From Adenophora triphylla var. japonica (taxonomy: Eukaryota > Streptophyta > Magnoliopsida > Asterales > Campanulaceae): 64,000 nucleotides of DNA. Positions 51,592 to 62,780 of the stretch are shown piece by piece. Positions within the stretch are counted from its first letter, which is position 1. Each line of letters opens with the position of its first letter. The notes under the pieces are model-generated. The model did not search any database. It was not told where the DNA came from and saw only the letters and a list, made by a program, of their open reading frames with translations. Location: the NCBI GenBank assembly GCA_022495995.1, contig JAFEMH010004912.1, forward strand, positions 62,001-126,000, written 5' to 3'. The position numbers and the translations under genes were made by a program.

Positions 51592-52642
51592 TGCAAAAAG
51601 CAAAAAAATATTTTCTAGAAAATACCTTCACACTACTCGCACTCTACCCGCACATAGAGTTAGAACCCGGGAGTGTACGGACGGCATCGCGGAAAGTGAC
51701 ATGTTTCGCTGACGTTTGAGCGCCTAAAGTCCTCCTAGTCTGTGAGTCAGCCAACACTTATCCGTGACACACTTTCTACCGTGACCGGTGGTTTTTGGCC
51801 AATACTTTTCAAAACATTTTAAACTCGGTTTTTCAAAATTTTCTCGCAAAGTCCGAGTCATGCTTCGTCTTTGAAAACCTTGGCATACTCTCCCCCTTCG
51901 TGTCGGAATCACGACATAATTCCAACGTAAGTACACGTTAAGATCTCTACATATCTCGACGTAGGTACATATCGATTTCTCGGCTTGGCTTCGTGAGAAG
52001 TCATGACGCGTTCTCGACATGTGTCAACACGGGACCATGTCGATTTCTTAACGCATACTAACAAGAGTTATGCCGAAATTTCGCCACCAAGTGACGAGAG
52101 GCCATGCCAGATTTCCAACTCGAAAAAAAGAGAGGTCATTGCGGTCTCGTACGTTCAAACGTACGCTCGACCCTCTCTCCTCCCGAGTTTAGACGTTGAC
52201 TTGGACTTGGTTTTGAAAACCCCGAGTTTGACTTGTTTTGGCTCGTATGCCCATAGGTTCGTTCTCCCTTTCGGTCGGTGGGTTCCACGTGCCCTATAGG
52301 ACCTCTGCCAGGATTGTCCGCCCCGGAGGTGCAATACAGGTGGAATACAGGGGGTCTATAGACGTAGTGATGGAACCCACTGATCCAGGAATAGCGTAGA
52401 ATGCGAAAAAGAAGGTTTCCCCCTTTTCCAACCATTCCTAGGATTAATAAAAATCATTTTAAACAAAAACAAAAAATATATATATAAAAAAAGAGCATAT
52501 GCATGAGTCCGTCCTCAGACTATCCTCTCCCCCACCTAAAACCGTTCTCTCCCTTTTAGCGAGCAAGTATTGGGTCAGAGTTCCGGGCGGTCGATTAATC
52601 AGTCTCTCTCCAGTCAAGGGTTCATTTCCAGCAGTCTCAGAA
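51085..52642 (+). other. Leader of element D
   Basis: About 1.56 kb. Contains a long A-run (about 51556-51586). A segment (51730-51800) matches the sequence around D's own insertion site in E. The conserved leader block (52140-52440) is related to family 1. Confidence 0.7.
52136..52435 (-). CDS. Conserved antisense leader ORF, element D
   Basis: 99-aa frame beginning 'MVGKGGNLLFRILRYSWISG', closely matching E's ORF. Antisense to D. Unknown. Confidence 0.35.
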   Translation of the reverse strand: MVGKGGNLLFRILRYSWISGFHHYVYRPPVFHLYCTSGADNPGRGPIGHVEPTDRKGERTYGHTSQNKSNSGFSKPSPSQRLNSGGERVERTFERTRPQ

Positions 52643-52963
52643 ATGGCAGATTCGCAGGTCTCAGCGGGTTTGGGTCCGAATGCAAGTATTGATCCAGCTC
52701 AGAATCAGAATGACAGTCAGAGTGTAGGGCCAGATCGAGGTCAGAATGCAGGACAGGATGTCAGATTTGGATTCCCTCTCAGCTCTGAAAACAGTGAACA
52801 AACCAATCCTCCCAGGTTCACTTCTTTCCATCAATATGCTCAGTCAACAAAGTTCACCCCCGTGACTTTTTCGGCCCGTTTCTTTGGACACCTTGTACTT
52901 GCTCCAGCTGCTCCATGGCCTCAAACCCCTCCACTTCCACCAGTATCATGGGCACGTGACTGA
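52643..52963 (+). CDS. gag: Truncated gag of element D
   Basis: 106-codon frame starting 'MADSQVSAGLGPNA', matching the E gag start, then 'FTSFHQYAQSTKFTPVTF' and 'APAAPWPQTPP', which match the B gag middle ('FTSFSQYAQNSPGF', 'ARAASWPQIPS'). It stops before the knuckle. No capsid. Probably a decayed remnant; the frame upstream of 52643 is leader. Confidence 0.65.
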   Translation: MADSQVSAGLGPNASIDPAQNQNDSQSVGPDRGQNAGQDVRFGFPLSSENSEQTNPPRFTSFHQYAQSTKFTPVTFSARFFGHLVLAPAAPWPQTPPLPPVSWARD

Positions 52964-55181
52964 TCAATGCCTCGGTCTGCGGTAATGGAATCCAGAAGTT
53001 AACAGGAAATGGAAAGCTCAGGCGTCACGGCAATCCTAACCAATAAGAGTAGCTAGGCTAGGGGTTACCTATCCTTAAAAAAAATAAAAAGAAGGAGTCT
53101 CTCAGTCAACCTTCGTAGGTTCTAGTATTCTCCTCTTTCAATCAAGTCCTCCTTGGACATTGTAATTAGTCTTCAATCTTCTATGAAAGAGTCTTCTTCT
53201 TTTCTTGCTAGACTTAAGACATTATTTGCACACCTACATTACATTTAATGAAATGGTTTTATTTTATATTATCACTTGCATTGCTCAACAAATAATCTCT
53301 TGAAATAATTAACATTCCGATTAATCAGGGTGAGAAAGTCAACTAATGCCTTCCCCATACACTTTTCTTACCCCACAAAAAGCCTTCATCAAGCCATACG
53401 CTTCCCAAACCATGTCCTCACCTTCACCTTGACCAAGTCAACGACGACGGCATCGTCAAAGGACAACAAAAGGCCACTCAGCTTCGAAAGATTGACCCCA
53501 TGTCGACAACAACCTAGGAGCTTGGCTTAGACCTCAAGGGTATCAAGAAAGCTCAAGCAGGGGCTCGCCTTGGCCCTCAGGTGCTTCAAAAAAAGAAAAA
53601 AAAGAAGAAAGAAAAAATGTAGTGCAAAAAAGAGTAATACCCAGCTAGGCTGAAAATCCCAAAAAAGGACAGTCTAGGCAAAAACAGGGTTGCACATATA
53701 TATATAAAAAAAAAATCTTAGTGCAAAAAGAGTAATGCCCAGCTAGGCTGAAAATCCCAAAAAAGGGCGGTCTAGGCAAAAAACAGGGTTGCACATAAAA
53801 AAAATGAGGCCAAGGACCCAGCACCGCCAATCAAAAGCTTGACGGACAGGCAAAATCAAAGCTCAGAGAATGAAAGTTGTCGATAACAATGGGGTGGTCG
53901 AAGTAAAGCCAGAGGCATTTCATAAGCCTGTAGGCACGTGCAAATCCTTTCTCCCCCAATAAAAGAGGAAGTAATCAGAAGCAGTCGTCCAAGAATGACT
54001 TGGTCAAGGAATCATCCCAAGGCCCACGCCTCATCATCCAATCTTCTCATCCGAGCCTTTTCACTAAAGGAACCACAAATCCCATTTCCCAAAGCCTGAA
54101 ACAGTCCGGCCGAAGCCGAACTACGGCGACCTGAGCTCCTCAGAATGAGGGGAACGTAGGCAACCAGGAATGGTCCGGTCGAAATCAAAAACAAATCTCA
54201 GAAAAACCCGGTCTCATCGAAGACCTCCCTATACACAAACCTTTCTTTCACACCTAGCCAACCTTGATCCGCGACATTGGTTGACTTCCCCCTCATGATT
54301 GATCAGAATGTTTTTTCATGTCGAGATTATTGGTTGAATAACCCGAACATTAATAAAGGGTTTTAAGCAATCTTGTGATCATTGTAAATAAAACAAGTTT
54401 TCAGATGTCTTGCCAAGTCTTCCTTTTCTACATCTTAGGAAAAATAGTGCTAAACACTGATTTTCTGTCAGCAGGGGCTTCCATACACTTTTACAAACCT
54501 TTCTACGCTTATACTCTCTCAAAAGAGTCAAACCCAAAGCGAGATTTCGTGCCTATATCGAATAAGGCCATCAGAAAATAACACAAAATCGGGATTTGTT
54601 CCCACTTTTCGAAAAATATGCCCCTGCATGTATAAATTCTCTTCTTTTACATCTTCTTAAAGTTGACTGAGTGACTAAAGAAAATAAGAGAGCAAAGGAT
54701 AGGTTTTTTCCCTCTCCGGCTACAATTCGCATTAGGGCTACCTTGAAACTCTTCAAGGTTGGAGCTTCGTCAAGCCATTTCTTTAGACTGGGGCTTCTTT
54801 GGTCATCTTTGGGGTCCGCGTCGGGTTCCTCGCTACATCACAACATGGATTCAGTCTTATCCAGATCAGCCTCAGGATCACTTTTGCAGTACCGATCAGA
54901 TTGGGACTGTCGTTAGGACATCATCCGGAACTCTACCGAGTCATCTCTTCCAACCGGGGATTTTGCCGATGAAAGGATCTCCCCTTGCTTTAACAAAACA
55001 TGGGGCTTTGCATAATTTTTTTTTTCCTAAAAGTCTGTCGGCATCAGCTTCAAGCGCCAGAGTTTGAGAAATGAACTTCAGTCGAAACTCGAGGTTTAAA
55101 CCCGATCGCAGCCCAAGAGGGAATTTTGGTCCATATGATACCTTTTAGCAGCTTTAGCCAAGTCTCAGCAACAGCAGCAGC
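52964..55181 (+). other. Non-coding spacer of element D
   Basis: About 2.2 kb without a supported gene. 53090-53260 matches B 9690-9860. 53545-53620 holds the GCTCAAGC/A-rich motif. A direct duplication with CCCAGCTAGGCTGAAAATCC occurs at about 53640 and 53739. The GAACTACG...GAACGTAGG hairpin lies at about 54117-54160. 54300-54630 matches B and E. 54700-55180 is specific to D here. Confidence 0.6.
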
Positions 55182-56214
55182 TCATTCCGCACCCAAGGGG
55201 TACGACCCCATCTGCTCTCTGAACCCATCAACAGCCGGCTGTGGGTATCCATACTGCCTTTGAACAAGTAAGGGGATGCTGAATGATGAAAAGTGTAACC
55301 CCGGCAGCCTCACTATAGCAGAGTCATCCTGCCTGCCGCTCATGGTCTCGAGCCTCCATCCGGGAACCCAGTACTGGATATCAGTGGTAGTATACCTGGC
55401 CAGTCGCCTCTGCCAACCTTCCTGTGAAGCCTCAGGAGCCACTCACCTCTGCTGCGTAACCCAAGGTGCTGCAGTTTGCCCAACAAGTAATGGGGAGATA
55501 AGTCTCAATCGCTCAAAGAGCCACAATGATAAGAGACTGGGGATGCCACATCCCATATGCAATAACCCTCTAGACAGTCGGTCCATCCCATGATAAGTCT
55601 CCGCCAGCAGAAGGGGAACTACATCTCTCTCTCCCTGCCCGGGTCGAACATCAGCCAATAAGGTGCCTCGAGAACCCCGCATCTGTCTGACAACTCCTAG
55701 TAGTAAACCAGAGCACACCCCGTCGTACTCACAGAAGCAGTACAGGGAAATCATGATCAGCATAAAAATGTCCATGGCTGTCGACGGGTCAAACAGCTCC
55801 GGATGCGATACAGCCAATCGGGCTATCTGGGCCAGGTCAACAAAGGACAGGTCAAGAATCAGATCAGTCACCTGCTCTGCGCGAAAACCCAAGAAGTCAG
55901 CCAATTGCTCAGTCAAAGGTCGCGAATCTCGCGGGAAGACAGGATCTCTAAATCAGTGCACGGAACTCCTCAATCGTGGGTGTGAGATCGTTATACGAGA
56001 GGGTAAAGACATGCCTCTCCCGGTCCCAGTGTCTGGATGCGGCCCGGAGAAGGTTCCAATCTACCGCCCACTCCTTCAATGCCCAGATGCATTTCAACCC
56101 ATATCGTTGGTCAATGATCCTCCTGTTGTTGCTGCGATGACGGCGGGTTAGATCTATGAGATCGGAATGAAATTGACGCTCTTTGGTCTTAGACCTGTCG
56201 TCATAATGTTCCAT
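55182..56214 (-). pseudogene. aORF1 of element D: DUF7745-like protein
   Basis: Antisense to D. The ATG at 56214 gives 'MEHYDDRSKTKERQFHSDLI'. The first frame runs to about 55948 with 'YNDLTPTIEEFRAL', the family signature. After a frameshift near 55930 the second frame (55916-55182) is open except for one TGA at 55443-55445. It contains 'LLLAETYHGMDRLSRGLLHM', 'IQYWVPGWRLET' and 'VRLPGLHFSSFSIPLL', aligned to C's aORF1. It ends earlier than C's and lacks the basic tail. A TATA box (TATAAAA, at 56310-56304) and two family palindromes lie upstream. Inactive as it stands. Confidence 0.75.
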
Positions 56215-56303
56215 TTTGAACCAATGATCAAATCTTGGGGCTAATTTTGAGGTGGAAGACAAACTTGACACCTGATGTGGCTGCTGGAAGGAACTGTTCT
56301 GCC

Positions 56304-56402
56304 TTTTATAAAGTGCTGAAAATTGCTGACCAAGAAATCTGTCCCACAGACTCTCTATGTCGTGCGACATAAAGGTCCCAAGAAGCCCTGTGTCGGACGA
56401 CA
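56304..56402 (-). promoter_or_regulatory. aORF1 promoter of D: TATA box and two TGTCG-NN-CGACA palindromes
   Basis: Palindromes at 56358-56369 and 56391-56402. In the minus-strand direction a TATAAAA (56310-56304) follows 47 bp on, and the ATG lies at 56214. Confidence 0.75.
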
Positions 56403-56833
56403 TAGAGAGCTACATCAAGAATGAAGAACAAATGGCGCTGAGCAGCAATCCCAAAGCGACCCAACGCTTGCTCAAACAACCACCCAAACCTGTCCAAAAC
56501 ACCATAAAAACATACCCAAACACTTCCCCTTGCTCATAAAGCCCACAGGAGAGGATTCGAAACATCCGACACACCCACAGACACATAAATGTCACCCAAA
56601 ACATACAAAAATCGCAAAAAATACCCCAATACATCAAAAGCCACCATCCCGTGCCTTTCTTGGGACGAACTCATGCATATAAGCTCGCAAATGCATAAAT
56701 AAACAAATATTGTAATTGTCAAAGTACAAAAGTAATAAAAACATTGTTTTACAATCCAAAAGAACAAAAATAGCACATGCATTTCCTCTCTCCCTAAAAA
56801 GAGTCAAAGCATGGCAGAAGGGGACCGCCGTGA
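56403..56833 (-). other. Spacer between aORF2 and aORF1 in D
   Basis: 430 bases, presumably aORF2 3' UTR and upstream aORF1 sequence. No gene seen. Confidence 0.5.
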
Positions 56834-59207
56834 TCACTCCGACTCGGAGTCATCATCAGAACCGTCCTCCTCCTCAGAGCCGCTGTCATCCTCAGCGCTG
56901 CCCACCTCCTCCTCGGAGCCACTCTGCTCCTGGCCATCATCGCCACCCTCCGGCACCTCATGGATCTCGCCGTCAGAGTCATCGCCCTCATAATGCGTCC
57001 AAGGTTGGGGCTCAGCATAATACCCCTGCCACTCAGGAATAGTGGAATAAGGGGGCTGGTAGGGATCATCCTCACCATCATCATCGTCAGGCTGGGGCTG
57101 TCGACTTGATCCACCCACCTGAGAACCAGAAGGAGCCAAAGCTGGCCTAGGCCTCTTCTTCGGAGGCACTACATCATCAGGACGGGAGCTGCACTTCCCC
57201 TTCCAATGCTCCGCGCTCCTCTGAAACTGGCGCAGCATCTTCACAGCACCGGTGAGCGCCTTCGCCACCATCCTGAACGTCTTGGCTGGAACCTGTTCAA
57301 TGAAAACAGAAAAAGCAGTCAAAAGCAATTGATATAAACAGTAAAGCAGTTAAAAGCTGGAATGAATCATGAAAAAGAAGGGAAATTACTCACAGAGGTG
57401 GTCCCTCGGGGTAGCCGCAGATGCGGATGAGTCTCGGACATATCAAAAGAGGAGCGGCGAATACTGCCCCAGCCTCATACTCAAAAGAGCGGGGAGGCGC
57501 CGGTGCCTGCATCCCCGCTGCCCTCCTAGCAGCCATGACCTGAGGAGTCACCAACCGGGTGAAAATAAAATAGGCGTAACCACCCTCCTCATAAAACTCA
57601 GCGGCATCAATGCCGGTCCGCAGCCGCTCCAAATCAGGCAGGGCCCGAATGTGCCATATCCCCGGAGGAGGATCGCGAGGAACACGAGCAGCCGCACCAG
57701 ACCATGCCGCTGCTCACTCTCTCCCCAAGTACGGGGCATCTCCCTCCGTGCCGATCAAGAGCCTCCTCGTCCCGGTCACGGGCAAAGCGGCACCAATCAA
57801 GTCCTCACCATAACGGCCGTGCCAGGGGAAGTGTCTAAACCCGACAGGAGTAGCCCTCAGAGCAATCATAATATCATGATAACAAGCCGTCTTACGGGGC
57901 TTAACCCCGTCCACCTTCCGGCTCTCTCTCGCCCCGAAAGTCCAGCGGCGAATGGCAGGGAACAGATCCGCCGCAATCCTCTCAGGCACAGTCCAGGCAT
58001 AACAGCCGAACACCTCGTAAGCCCACACCTGAAATCAGAGACAAAAGACTCTCAATGTGCAGCAACGGTATGAAATGAAGACAGAAAAGTCAAGTGCAAC
58101 AGTCAATGTGCGAAAAAAAGCAAAGGACATACCTCCAGCACAGTCTGGTAAAAATCCAAAGAGGTCACACTGCCTCTGCTCACCTCATCAAGGCCCCTAT
58201 ACACTTGGGCCAAACCAGCCTCTCCCCAAGAGAAAGTGGACACCTGGCTCCAATCACGAAGAGGCTCCAGCAAAAGGGTCAATGCCGTCATGGAGGCATT
58301 ACAGAACAGGGTGTCAGACAACCCAGCCCAGACAAAGGCTCTAGCTACCGCCGCCAGCAACGGCGCACCCTCGGGAAAATGACGACTTCTCGATGCGTCA
58401 AGGCCAAGTGCAGGTCCGCCAACGGGACCCCATTGCCCTTCAGGCGAAAGGTCATGCCAGTCAAGGCTCTGATGGCGTCTGGGCTCAGCACGCCAGGGTC
58501 CTCAGAAAAGATGGGCCTATCCGTAAACTGCAGACCGGTAATGGCAGTAAAGTCATATGGAGTGATGGTCGCCTCACCCCAGGACAGATGGAATGTGTGG
58601 GTAGAATCCCACCAGAACTGCCTAAAGGCCCGTACAAGCTCCACGCTCCTGGCCGTGTCCCCAAAAGCTCCAACAGCTATGAAGAATGGTCCAAGTCCAG
58701 CAGCAAAGACCAGTCCCTTAGGACTGTCCGGTAAATCAGAAGAGCCCGGAAGAAGACCCCAAATGGTCGCAATAGCCTCAGGAGACCCCTTGGTCCGCAA
58801 AGTCTGCAGGTAAACACAGCACAGGTATCAAAAACCATACTCGCAACAATGTGTGCATTCATATGCATTTTTTTTTCAAAAAATCATTAAAATCTTTCAA
58901 AAAGAAGAAAAAACAGAAAAGTAAAAATCTTTTCAAAACAAATGCACTTCATGCCAAGCATGCAATTCCTCATTGGGTGGGATTCCCCCCAATTTCAATC
59001 CCAAAACCCTAGAAATCAAATTTCAAAAAAGGGTTAATCTTTTAAAGCACTTACCCCCTTCTGCTCCAAGGTGGAAGTGTGAAAGTCGAGACCCGGGTAG
59101 AGCCCATGTCCCTCGGGGAATCTCTTTCGCTTGTTCCGATCCACAAGCTTCCGTCTCTCGGACAATACTTGTTGCACGTTCCTTCTCGATTCGGCTCGCG
59201 GAGGCAT
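56834..59207 (-). pseudogene. aORF2 of element D: plant mobile domain protein, four exons
   Basis: Antisense to D. Predicted exons: 59207-59055 (51 codons, 'MPPRAESRRNVQQVLSERRK'), 58803-58133, 58028-57394, 57292-56834, with GTAAGT/CTGCAG, GTATGT/TTTCAG and GTGAGT/AACAG borders. Exon 2 has the PMD signature 'THTFHLSWGEATITPYDFTA' plus 'ITGL' and a frameshift near 58370. Exon 3 starts 'VWAYEVFGCYAW', matching 'VWFYEIFQCF' in B and C, and has a frameshift near 57720. Exon 4 is open: 'VPAKTFRMVAKALTGAVKML', a Pro-rich middle and a very acidic tail ending 'EEEDGSDDDSESE'. The exon number and intron 1 and 2 positions match family 1, although the proteins are far diverged. Confidence 0.8.
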
Positions 59208-59355
59208 TGCCAAAATCTTTGATTTAAATCAAATTGGAGGAAGAATTTTCAAAATTTTCTCTCCTTCCCTCTCTGTGTTCTCGGCGACAATGGGGGTTTT
59301 TAGGGTCTGTCTTACGACCCACTGTTTTAATTAAAACTGCCTTGGAGACCCCCCC

Positions 59356-59367
59356 TGTCGGACGACA
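59356..59367. promoter_or_regulatory. TGTCG-NN-CGACA palindrome upstream of aORF2 (D)
   Basis: One site, 149 bp before the aORF2 ATG, close to the spacing of the different palindrome in family 1 (157 bp). Confidence 0.7.
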
Positions 59368-59486
59368 ACCATGCTCCAGAAGGGGTAATTTCCTCTTTTG
59401 CCCCTGGTCAACTTGGTCAAATCCCGTTGACTGTCTGTCATTAAAAATCATCATTTCATTTGGGTTCAAACGCCCACCTCTCTTGG

Positions 59487-59675
59487 TCAAATGGCCCGGA
59501 ACGGCCTTAAACTACCCGGTCCGGAAGGACCGTACAGATTTCCAATACAAATGGCCCGGAACGGCCTTAAACTACCCGGTCCGAAAAGACCGTACAAATT
59601 TCCAACACAGCACACATTGGCCCGGAACGGCCTTAAACTACCCGGTCCGGAAAGACCGCACAGATTTCCACAGTC
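59487..59675 (+). repeat. Minisatellite of D with hairpin units, three copies
   Basis: About 59-60-bp units containing GGCC-CGGAAC-GGCC and CGGTCC-GGAA-GGACCG separated by TTAAACTACC. The second unit varies. Homologous in layout to B 24912-25345. Confidence 0.88.
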
Positions 59676-60100
59676 AAACTAGCGGGTGACTCCCAAAGAA
59701 AAAAGTCAACATTTCCAGCAGGTGACTCCCAAAGAAAGAAGTCAAATCCTCGGGGTGACTCCCCATCAAAACAGTCAAACTCGCGGGTGACTCCCAAAGA
59801 AAAAGTCAAATCTTCGGGGTGACTCCCCATCAAAACAGTCAAATTAGCGGGTGACTCCCAAAGAAAAAAGTCAACATTTCCAGCGGGTGACTCCTAAAGA
59901 AAAAAGTCAAATCCCCGGGGTGACTCTCCATTAAAAACAGTCCAACCAGCGGGTGACTCCCAAAGAAAAAAAGTCAAATCCTCGGGTGACTCCCCATCGA
60001 AACAGTCAATCTTCGGGATGACTCCCCTTAAGAACAGTCAAACTCCAGTGCAAATGCACATCTTCGGGGTGACTCTCCTTGGAACAGTCACTTTCGGGTA
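59676..60100 (+). repeat. GGGTGACTCCC minisatellite of D
   Basis: Alternating half-units: GCGGGTGACTCCCAAAGAAA-type and CGGGGTGACTCCCCATCAAA-type, each followed by GTCAA. About 12-14 half-units. The inner GGGTGACTCCC is a near-palindrome. Confidence 0.9.
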
Positions 60101-60280
60101 CAAAACCCGTAGCCTTTCATTTGGCACCCCACCTTTGCCTGAACTACGACTTGGCTTGATTCCCCCACGGGATACGTAGGAATCCTCTTCATTAGAGGTC
60201 CAGTCACTTGACCATCTTGATCACCTCTTTCCCCGTTGTTCGTGTCCGGCTCGAGATTCTCATTTTTTTATCGACGACCC
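60101..60280 (+). other. Pre-hairpin region of D with CTACG/CGTAG motif
   Basis: Contains GAACTACGACTTGGCTTGAT followed by TCCCCCACGGGATACGTAGG at about 60140-60180, the nested hairpin also seen in B and C. Confidence 0.75.
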
Positions 60281-60297
60281 CGCTTCCCGTGGAAGCG
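60281..60297 (+). other. Pre-polypurine-tract hairpin, element D
   Basis: CGCTTCC-CGT-GGAAGCG, a 7-bp stem in 17 nt, ending 17 nt before the LTR. Confidence 0.7.
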
Positions 60298-60302
60298 ACG
60301 TC

Positions 60303-60314
60303 GCCGAGGGGCTC
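60303..60314 (+). other. Polypurine tract of element D
   Basis: GCCGAGGGGCTC directly before the 3' LTR. Confidence 0.75.
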
Positions 60315-62086
60315 TGTGAGTAACCCAATCCGAACTCAAGTTTTGGATTCAATTTAATTAAATTTGGGCTTACACTAATTGCTAAGAAGCAATTAGAGTC
60401 CAAAAATCCCAGCAGCCCACCAATCCATTGGGCACACACCACTTGGCCCATTATGGCCAAAAGATGTCTGTTGTCGTCCGACAAGGGACACTAAGGCGGT
60501 TTAACTTGCCTATGTCGTGCGACATAAGAAGCCCCTGACTGACCCACCAATCCATTGGGCCTGCCAGCCACTCGGCCCATTATGGCCAAAAGATGTACGC
60601 TGTCGTCCGACAAGGGCCACTAAGGCGGTTTAACTTCCTATGTCGTGCGACATAAGAAGCCCCATCAGGATGCCTATAAATAGAAGGCATGGCTGATCAT
60701 TTTGGAGGAGGCAAGGAAGAGAGCCAAAGTGAGGGTCAAAACTCTGAGAGTAATATCAGTAAAATAGGGGAAACTCTTGCCAAATAGAGTCTCTCCCTCT
60801 CTCTCACACACATACACTCACCTCCCTCCTCACACACACACACTTCAAGGTCAAGACTCCAAGAAGCTTCCTTTGGTGGTGATTAAAGGGGTAGACACCA
60901 TACTATTGGTGATTCTACTTCGTGGACTACAATAGGTAGACACTAAACCTCTCTCTCCCTTTAAATAAAGTCTTTAAATATACCTTGCATGCATACTTGC
61001 TCTCTTACCATGTAGAAATTGGGATTTTGCATGACAAAGGTGGTGGAGAAGTGAATCTTCAATATTCACTTCTCCCCACCTCAGATCTGGACATTTGGTG
61101 GTACACACACCAATAAAGTTTCAATCTTTGCCTAGCTACATTGGGTTAGGAAGTGATGGCTACTTCAAAGTGGCCATAAAACGTGTGATTTATCACATTT
61201 GGTCACTAAAGCCATGTGATCTTCCCATAATACCCATATTATAGTATTATATTACTGTCTACAGTCAATAAATATGCTTGGTTTGCTTGGGAAACAAAGG
61301 AGGAACCAAACAGACTGAAGAGCACTGAAACAGGCTCCCTATGTCGTGCGACATAAGTCTCCATGGAGACCCTGTGTCATACGACATGGGACTCCCAGAA
61401 GGCTGCAAAGCCATTCTTGGACTTCAGAATCTGCTAGGCCTATCCCTTTGTGACTCAAAGCCTACCTAAGCATCTTCTGGCTCATAAGCCACTATTTGGG
61501 TGCCTAAACTCAGTTTGGACGCAACCCACTTGACGGAAGAGGATCACCATATGACATAGAAGACTTCAAAAGACTCTATGTCATGTGACATCCGTGTCGA
61601 CAAAGCCTATCGTGACTTTGTCCACTCCCATCAACCCCAAACTGGGTTCTAGACCACTAAATAGTGTCCTAAATGAGAAAAATAATGTCTTTTTATTTCT
61701 CGAGTAGCTTTACCTATGTAAGGGACAATCTGTCTCAAAACCTCTGCCTTGTGATAAAAGATATCACGTGTAAAAAGGGTGCGGCCCCCTTATCATGGCT
61801 CGCAAGTTGTATTCAGTTCCATACCATTAATGAAATCTAAGGCTTGCACACTTTACTTGTTGACACACATCGCACACACATTTTTGAATGTCCATATTTG
61901 TCCAAACGTTGATTGAAAGTCCCGAAAGGGGCGTGTTGGGTGAACTCTCTAGTTCTTCCCAACACGTAACCAGACTTCCGGACTCAAAATCTCTTAGAAA
62001 TAGGTTTTTCAATGTTTTCCTCTAAAAACGGCGTGGCGACTCACAAAAAAAGAAAATATTGATTTTTTCGGGCGAGCGTTCATTCA
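60315..62086 (+). repeat. 3' LTR of element D
   Basis: 1772 bp. Palindromes at 60472-60483, 60513-60524, 60601-60612, 60641-60652 and 61342-61353, with a variant at 61375-61386. Most differences from the 5' LTR lie in the first 250 bp. Confidence 0.95.
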
Positions 62087-62091
62087 ACAGT
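62087..62091. repeat. Target-site duplication ACAGT (right copy, element D)
   Basis: Matches 49290-49294. Confidence 0.94.
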
Positions 62092-62761
62092 GTGTCACGA
62101 ACAAGTGTTGGCTGACTCACAGGCTAGGAGGACTTTAGGCGCTCAAACGTCAGCGAAACATGTCACTTTCCGCGATGCCGTCCGTACACTCCCGGGTTCT
62201 AACTCTATGTGCGGGTAGAGTGCGAGTAGTGTGAAGGTATTTTTTAGAAAAATATTTTTTTGCTTTTTTGTAAAAGATATTTTTTTTATGCAATATGCAA
62301 AGGAAAAACAAGAGAATGAGTCAAATCATGACAAAAGGGGACTGCCCCAAATGTCAGATTTTACCAGTAGTTGTAGTCCAGCGTCATCCTGCCCTGTTCT
62401 GATCAACGGGAAGAGCAAATTGCAAAGGGGGAAGCCCCGGCTCCCAAAGGCATCACATACCATAGAGCATGGCAAAGCTCACGTGAGCACACAAAATGAC
62501 ACACATGCACACACAAGAGAATGTCGAAATTGTCCAAGTTGATTTAAAGAAAGTTAGACCCTCTTAAGAAAAACTTTTCTCTTTTTTTTTTTATAGAAAA
62601 TAGAAGAATGATACTGGTACGTGGGATTGTTAGACCACCATTTATCCCAAGCCCCGGGTTAGGGAGCGATACAAGAAGGTTAGTGGTTTCCACCTATATA
62701 CCAAGTATCTTCTTCATCATTTTTTTTAAAAAAAAAAAACAAAAAGTTTTTCAATGTCAAA
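62092..62761 (-). other. Leader of element E, primer-site-proximal part
   Basis: Matches D's leader 51085-51750 in reverse, including the T/A-rich runs. No sense ORF. Confidence 0.8.
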
Positions 62762-62779
62762 TCCCCAGCAGAGTCGCCA
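62762..62779 (-). other. Primer binding site of element E
   Basis: TGGCGACTCTGCTGGGGA in element sense, one base from the LTR, as in D. Confidence 0.88.
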
Positions 62780-62780
62780 C

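Larger units (their letters stand above)
49295..62086 (+). mobile_element. Element D (family 2, lacks pol), complete with TSD
   Basis: 12,792-bp plus-strand element with LTRs of 1771 and 1772 bp that differ at only about 20 places by eye, so it is young. Order: 5' LTR, primer site, leader, short gag, non-coding spacer, antisense aORF1 (56214-55182) and aORF2 (59207-56834), minisatellites, hairpin, polypurine tract, 3' LTR. No protease, RT, RNase H or integrase. It inserted into the leader of E, a member of its own family. Confidence 0.95.

Noticed and set aside
54759..55067. 102-aa frame in D's spacer
   Set aside because: No match in B, C or E and no motif; likely chance.
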